DNA of 64,000 nt. Source: Piromyces finnis. Lineage: Eukaryota > Neocallimastigomycota > Neocallimastigomycetes > Neocallimastigales > Neocallimastigaceae. The number at the start of each line of letters is the position of its first letter. Positions within the stretch are counted from its first letter, which is position 1. Of this stretch, positions 58,663-64,000 are shown piece after piece. The translations under genes were made by a program, and so were the position numbers. The notes beneath the pieces are model-generated. The model made no database searches. It saw only the letters and a list, made by a program, of their open reading frames with translations, and was not told the DNA's origin. Where the stretch lies: contig MCFH01000052.1 of assembly GCA_002104945.1 (NCBI GenBank), positions 336,664-400,663 on the forward strand, given 5' to 3'.

Positions 58663-58707
58663 ATGAACTCTCTTAGACTCTCTTGAGAGTTCATTTCTTA
58701 GTTTTTT
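58663..58707 (-). promoter_or_regulatory. -1 programmed frameshift signal of element D
   Basis: In sense: slippery heptamer A-AAA-AAC (58707-58701) in the gag frame, immediately followed by the gag UAA, a 6-nt spacer counting the stop, then a 10-bp stem ATGAACTCTC/GAGAGTTCAT (58694-58685 with 58672-58663) and a 12-nt loop. Slipping back one base gives AAA AAA CUA and enters the pol frame. This is the classic retroviral layout. Confidence 0.85.
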
Positions 58708-59608
58708 GAGTTCATTTTTTGAACTTTATTGACATAATTATTATTATTGTTTGAATTTTGATAATGGGTTTTATTCTTATTGAATTTCCTATTGTTTCTC
58801 TTATTGTAATGTTGATTTTTATTATTATTATTATTGATATTTAATTTATTATTAGTAGCAAGAGAATTTTCAAAAATTATACACTTTGTAACCATTTCAC
58901 TTAAAGTGTTAGGTAAAATATCAGCTTTCTTAATTTCATTCTTATATTTTGGATGTAATCCATTTAAAAATATTAGTGAAAGACTAATGTCATCTATCTC
59001 TAAACAACGACTTAAATCTCTAAATTTGTTAATATAATCGTTCACTTTTCCATAAGCTTGTCTTAATTCTATTAATTGAATCATGGCTAATTTGGTACTG
59101 GTAACATTTGAAAAAGCTTTGTTTAATTCACTTAATAGTTCGTTCATAGTCATAGGAGTAATACCATCTTTATATTTAATATGATACCAAGTTCTGGCAG
59201 AATCACGTAATCTAACAACAACAAAGTTAATTTTTACTTCTTCAGATAGTTGATTGTTAGGTGGAGTTTTAAAGGTAGCTTGGCAGAGTTCGCAGAATAA
59301 CTCAGTCTGAGTAGTATCACCAGTAAAGAATCCTGGATCTGGTACTTGTTTGATAGGATAGGTTCTATTACGCATTATAACATCATGATCTTCATCATAA
59401 TCAGTAGAAGATTCCTCGGTTTCAGTATAATTAGCACGACTCTTAAGTTCCTTTAACATAGCATCCATACGTTCTAACAAGGAGGTGGTATTTTTATCCA
59501 ATTGTTGAGTGATATACTTGTCTAATTCACCACAAAGATTTTTCTTAAATTCTTCTAAATCTTGAGGCTTTAGGAATTGTTGAACTGGTTTAGGTGTTGG
59601 TTGAGTCA

Positions 59609-59609
<1 letters not shown>
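58698..59609 (-). CDS. gag: Gag of element D
   Basis: 303 residues. The N-terminal 70 residues are helical/coiled-coil-like. The capsid domain at about 85-255 matches element A Gag (VPDPGFFTGD, ARTWY, LHPKY). The tail is Asn/Lys-rich and basic and has no CCHC knuckle. The start ATG 59609 lies 82 nt after the LTR, behind a T-run on the plus strand (an A-run in the RNA just before AUG). Confidence 0.92.
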
Positions 59610-59639
<30 letters not shown>

Positions 59640-59680
59640 AAATTAAGTTTTTTCCTAAGGTAGTTATGGTAAAAAACGCG

Positions 59681-59692
59681 GTAAAGATTATT
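59681..59692 (-). promoter_or_regulatory. Self-priming primer-binding site of element D
   Basis: In sense AATAATCTTTAC, beginning with the last base of the LTR. It is the exact complement of GTAAAGATTATT inside the LTR (plus 59924-59935). No TGG follows the LTR. Confidence 0.68.
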
Positions 59693-60725
59693 GTAAAAGT
59701 TTTACTAAACTTATAATTTAATATTAAAATATTAAATTAAATAAAAGGTTAAAAGATAACTAGGTTAGAAAAAAAAATGTTTTATTAAAATAATCTTAAT
59801 TGATTTATAAATGAATAATTATATTATGTATTATAGTTAAAATAATTCCTTTTTATTTTATTTAAAGAATATATATAATAATAAGATTATTTAATAGTAA
59901 TACTTATTAAGTATTAATAAGATAATAATCTTTACAAAGATTTAATTCATAAAACTATTCTAAACTATTTATACTATTTGTAATTTTACATTTAATAATA
60001 AAATAACTTTTCAATACATGATTATATTCATAATATATTTTATAATACTTAAACTAAACTTAAGACTTATTCCTAATTATTAAAAAATAACTATTGTTTA
60101 TAATATTCATAATATTAATCATTTCTTAATTATAATATAATTCATTGAATATAATATTAATAATTATAATCCTCTAGTTCAAAGATTATAAATTATGTTA
60201 TTGAAATAATTATTATAAAATAAAGTTAATTAGTTCCGGAAAATAATTTTAATTTAATTAAACAATAATTTTTTATACTTTGAGTGAATGATTTATGTTT
60301 GATATATCAGGGGTGATCATTCTCTGAATAAACAATTAATCATTGCTAACAAAATATCTTTAAATTGGAATATCTCGTGAACCAGCAGAGATATTGACCT
60401 GATTTTAAGATATGTTGTTTGTCTCGAGCGTGGCTTTCTAACGAACGTAATTATAACCAAAATATTATTATTCAAAAATCGTCATTCGTTGAGGAGATAC
60501 GCGTGTTTTTTCTTATTCCATTTTAACGATAAGGGTTAAAGTTATTTATTATAAAAATTATTAAGGGTTAAGGTCATATTTTAACCTTTTCTAAATTTTT
60601 AAATATTTCTTAATAAAATTTTATAATTTATTTGAAAATAAAATATTTGTTGATTTTGAATTTTCATAAGTGATTTCACAATTCCAAGTGATCTTGAAAT
60701 TGTAATTTCACTAGTATTCGTGACA
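59692..60725 (-). repeat. 5' LTR of element D
   Basis: 1034 bp, followed on the plus strand by ATTAT, the target duplication. Confidence 0.93.
59924..59973 (-). promoter_or_regulatory. Putative promoter and RNA start of element D
   Basis: In sense TATAAATA (59973-59966), then the palindrome AATCTTTGTAAAGATT and GTAAAGATTATT starting 38 nt downstream of the TATA box. Same layout as in element A. Confidence 0.58.
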
Positions 60726-60776
60726 ATTATTCATGAAATACTTAAAATATTATATTTTTCTATGCATCTTGTATCA
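60726..60776. mobile_element. Old LTR terminus 16 bp upstream of tRNA-Gly copy 2
   Basis: Short remnant ending TTGTATCA, the terminus type of the B and E LTRs (CGTATCA), placed with exactly 16 bp (60777-60792) to the tRNA 5' end. Only the terminus and distance identify it. Confidence 0.5.
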
Positions 60777-60792
60777 AATATATTAAAGTAAA

Positions 60793-60863
60793 GCGTTAAT
60801 AGTATAGAGGTAGAATATTTGCCTTCCAAGCAAATGGCCCGGGTTCGATTCCCGGTTAACGCA
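60793..60863 (+). tRNA. tRNA-Gly (anticodon TCC), copy 2
   Basis: Same sequence as copy 1 at 46138-46208. Followed after 8 nt (TTTATAAT, no T4 terminator) by tRNA-Thr. Confidence 0.95.
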
Positions 60864-60871
60864 TTTATAAT

Positions 60872-60943
60872 GCCTGTTTGGCTTAGTGGTAGAGCGTCGC
60901 TCTTGTAAAGCGAAGGTCGGTGGTTCAATTCCGTCAATAGGCA
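60872..60943 (+). tRNA. tRNA-Thr (anticodon TGT), copy 2
   Basis: As copy 1 except TTCAATT in the T-loop instead of TTCGATT. A T7 run near 60955 gives a Pol III terminator. Confidence 0.94.
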
Positions 60944-61085
60944 TTAATTTAAATTTTTTTCTAAAAACCCTAATTAATAAATCTTTTCTAAAATTAAGAA
61001 TATTAATTTTCTTTATATAAATAATATTGTTTTTAAACTTTCAATGAGAAAGCGTATTATATTTATTACTTAATTTATATCATTA
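60944..61085. repeat. 3' flank of tRNA-Thr, duplicated at 45917-46058
   Basis: About 140 bp matching, inverted, the flank of copy 1. The match fades after about 61085. Confidence 0.75.
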
Positions 61086-62337
61086 ATAAAGTTTGATTAA
61101 AAATGGATTTAAAAATATAAAATATTATAAAACGCTTCTAAAATATTTAAAAAGTTATTAAAAATTTTAATAATATAGATATTAAAAAATAAAGAAAATT
61201 AATATTCAATAAATTAACCCTTAAGAGGAATTGTTATTATGCAGAAAAAAGTTTTGCTTTCCGAATATTACATACCATTTTCACTTATTAGAGAACTATA
61301 GAAGGTGTTAGATCAGCTTTGATGGAAAATTCCAGAATAAATTAAATAAAAGTTATTTACTAAATTCATTATAACCAAGTTTATTTCTAAATTGAACACA
61401 TTAATTAGGTAAGTTAGGTCAGAAGGTTCTAACCTTTTTACTATATAGTTAAAATAAATAAATTAAAATATAATAAATATTTATATAATGACTTTAAGCC
61501 TATGACTTATTTTTATTTAATTGGCTTAAGTCATTTTAATTATTTGAGAGAGGAATGACTATTTCATTTATTTAAATTTCCATCCGCATCAAATGAACAA
61601 AGAGATATTATTTAACTTTAATAAACATAAAATCTTAATAATTATAATTAATAAATACCTCTAAAATTATTATTTAATAATATTTTAATAAAATGTTACT
61701 CTTTATTAAATGAATAAAAAATTATTTCAAAAAGTGATTATTATGTTATATTTTTAATTATAACTATATAAGTTACATGAATTAAAAATTGAAATTGTTT
61801 TTATAAAAATTAATATAATTGTTTTGTTAAAACACAAAATTGTTTTATTAGGAACACTTGTTTTTCTAATATTTAAATATTTAAAATTTTATTTATTAAG
61901 TTATTAAATTGATTATTAAAATTATAAAAATATTAACAAAACTATATAATATTTTCCTTGTTAATAATAATAATAATAATGATTAAAATAAGAATATTTA
62001 CATTTATATTTTCTTTTAAATTTAAACTTTTTACATTAAAATAATAAAATTAATAACTATTTACAATAAAAGTAATAAAAGTAATTAAAAATAGCAATAA
62101 AAGAAATAATAAAAATTTAAAGAATATAAAAAGTTTTTTATTTTACAATTAATTAAAGTAATAAATATTTAAAATATTTTAATAAAAGTGTTTAATTTTA
62201 TTATTTTATAACATGAATTATTATATTTGTTTACTTTTAAAGTGTAATTTACTAAAGAAGTTATTAAATATTTAATTTAACAATTAATTTAACAGAAGTC
62301 ATATATTTTGATCTCGATTAATTTTTATTTATTACAT
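61086..62337. mobile_element. Degraded LTR sequences (G-, J- and H-like)
   Basis: About 61190-61330 resembles part of LTR G (ATAAATTAACCCTTAAG). About 61400-61730 resembles J. About 61733-62325 is a diverged H LTR in minus orientation. No gene. Confidence 0.55.
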
Positions 62338-62409
<72 letters not shown>

Positions 62410-62418
62410 GTATTAGTA

Positions 62419-62473
<55 letters not shown>

Positions 62474-62488
62474 GTATTAGTATTAGTA

Positions 62489-62560
<72 letters not shown>
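62338..62560. repeat. Long (TTA)n microsatellite
   Basis: About 220 bp of TTA/ATT units with a few TTAGTATTAGTA interruptions. It abuts a sequence (62561-62586) that is the reverse complement of an E-type LTR start, so it is probably the expanded internal microsatellite of such an LTR. Confidence 0.9.
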
Positions 62561-62586
62561 TTATAATTTATAAATTTAATTATTTA

Positions 62587-62957
62587 ATTATTTATCATTT
62601 TGTGATACGTGACAAACAGAAAATACTACTTTTAGCATAAACTCCAGATCAATTTACATAAGGGTTAAGATGATGATTGATTAATAATAATTTTAATTAA
62701 TGTTAAGTTTAATTAATATAAACTAATATAATTTTAAAAAAAGGTTCTTGATTTTATAATTAAGTTCCGATAATAAAATATAATAATAATTTAGTAATAT
62801 TAATAAGTGAATAAATGGTATATTTGTATAAGAAAGATTATTGTTTAAATATGTATTATTAATAAATAAATGTACAAATACTAAGTATAATATCTTATAA
62901 TAAATAAAGATAAATATTTAATAATAATAAAATGATTCTTTTGTTTATATAATAATG
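62587..62957. other. AT-rich spacer
   Basis: No gene, RNA or LTR terminus recognised. Confidence 0.4.
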
Positions 62958-62959
62958 TG

Positions 62960-62994
<35 letters not shown>

Positions 62995-63489
62995 TAAAAC
63001 ACAGATAAAAATTAAAATATTTAACATGTATAAAATTATTAAATTAAAAATTATAAATGTAAACTTTTGTCTATTTAATTGTTTATTTATTTTTAAATTA
63101 AATAGTTTATTTATTTATAATTATATTTTAAAATAATATTTTGTATAAATAGTAATAGAAAATGTTCTTTTTAAAAATTGTTCCTAATAATCCAGTAAAA
63201 TTAGATATATAATTTATATAAAATAATATTTGTAATTATAGTTATATACATACGAGATGTATTGAATAATAATAGCATATATATATTTAATAATACAAGA
63301 GTTATTAAATATTAAAACTTTATAATTAAACAAAATAATTTTATATTTTAAACTAACAAAGACTTGCAAATGAACAAGTATCAAAATCATTTATTTTATT
63401 TTCTTTATTTCTATTTATTAAATTTTAGATACAGATATTATCACTTTCTATATTCATATATAGAATTAAGATAATATCTTACTGTATCA
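62958..63489 (+). mobile_element. E-family solo LTR (E4), diverged
   Basis: About 530 bp, from TGATAATAAT to CTGTATCA, lacking the first 30 bp or so of other E copies and with many differences. The oldest E copy here. Confidence 0.75.
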
Positions 63490-64000
63490 AAAATGATGCA
63501 ATATATTACAAAAACACCATAAATAAAATATAATTATGAACGTTAGCAATAAAGAATGATATTTGAATAATATAATATTGTATTTATTTCTATTTTATAA
63601 TATTAAAAATAAATAATAAAAATAATAAATTTTATAATAATATAATTAAATAGATTTTGGTTTAAAGTTTCTTTATTTAATTATTATTATTATTATTATA
63701 ACATTAATAACGTTCAATACTAATAGAATCGAAAGTTATTATTTAATAAATATAAATAGTTAAATATAAAATGTAAATATAAAAATATATTGATAAAATT
63801 ATTATTAATAATAAAATATAACTTTTCTGAAATAATAAAAATAAACAATAAATATTATTTTCTTTTATAATTAATATTTAAACTGAGTTACATATAATAA
63901 ATACTAAATACGTAATTATTAACCTAAAACTAAACTAAAACTAAAATAAAATAAAACTAATATTTAAAGCTAAAATATCAAATATTATTTATAAATGAAA
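63490..64000. other. AT-rich end of window
   Basis: No gene or repeat terminus recognised. Confidence 0.4.

Larger units (their letters stand above)
53047..60725 (-). mobile_element. Element D: complete Ty3/Gypsy chromovirus-like element
   Basis: LTRs 53047-54080 (3') and 59692-60725 (5'), 1034 bp each; by eye I saw one difference (TTAATTATTTC versus TTAATCATTTC). The 5-bp duplication ATTAT is at 53042-53046 and 60726-60730. Order in sense: 5' LTR, self-priming site, gag, -1 frameshift signal, pol, about 0.9 kb of 3' UTR, polypurine tract GGCGGAGCGA (54081-54090), 3' LTR. Both genes are open, so this is probably an autonomous copy and a possible helper for element A relatives. Confidence 0.95.

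Noticed and set aside
62308-62559. ORF of Leu/Ile/Tyr repeats
   Set aside because: Translation of the TTA microsatellite; no gene.

Overview
The window is extremely AT-rich eukaryotic DNA (long A/T tracts, trinucleotide repeats, Asn-rich proteins) that I read as a fungal genome, most likely an anaerobic gut fungus (Neocallimastigomycota). The pointers are the base composition, Ty3/Gypsy elements of fungal type, a multi-pass membrane protein with a C-terminal RGS domain, and a short AT-rich GT-AG intron. The assignment is inference, since there is no rRNA or marker gene to test it. Only one ordinary host protein gene is visible (27918-30166). Host RNA genes are tRNA-Met(CAT), tRNA-Cys(GCA) and two copies of a tRNA-Gly(TCC)-tRNA-Thr(TGT) pair in opposite orientations. 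Nearly everything else is nested retrotransposon DNA.

Layout. 1-12.9 kb: a nest of LTRs. An old G-type LTR (492-4266) is split by a tRNA-headed SINE (2776-3319) and a small non-coding LTR element E (764-2767); a J-type LTR is split by complete element A (4894-11114); an H-type LTR follows. 12.9-22.7 kb: complete element B (minus strand), ending 16 bp upstream of tRNA-Met. 22.8-33.4 kb: the quietest part, with AT-rich spacer, a 185-bp tandem duplication, the RGS gene, a decayed LINE and a SINE/LINE 3' fragment. 33.4-44.2 kb: tRNA-Cys followed by a stack of four LTR insertions (complete C, then H, E and H solo or partial LTRs, the last with a solo A LTR inside). 44.2-46 kb: a non-coding internal region with a tRNA-Tyr-type primer site. 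46-61 kb: the two inverted tRNA-Gly-Thr pairs, with F, G, B and D family LTRs, a truncated D copy (49588-51909) and complete element D (53047-60725, minus strand) between them. 61-64 kb: degraded LTRs and a long TTA microsatellite.

The LTR elements fall into two groups. Group 1 (B, C, E, H): tRNA-type primer site starting TGG, 4-bp target duplications, insertion 14-16 bp upstream of tRNA genes, Gag with a CCHC knuckle, Pol in a separate frame joined by stop/restart (B, C), protease with D-S-C in place of D-S/T-G, integrase ending after the GPY/F module. Group 2 (A, D, F, G): no TGG primer site. In A and D the bases after the 5' LTR are instead complementary to a motif inside the LTR 38-41 nt downstream of a TATA box, as expected for Tf1-like self-priming. 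They have 5-bp target duplications, no zinc knuckle in Gag, a Gag-Pol junction with a stem-loop (in D a textbook A-AAA-AAC -1 slippery site), a D-S-G protease and a chromodomain-like C-terminus. Elements A, B and C have LTR pairs that look identical or nearly so, so several families inserted recently.
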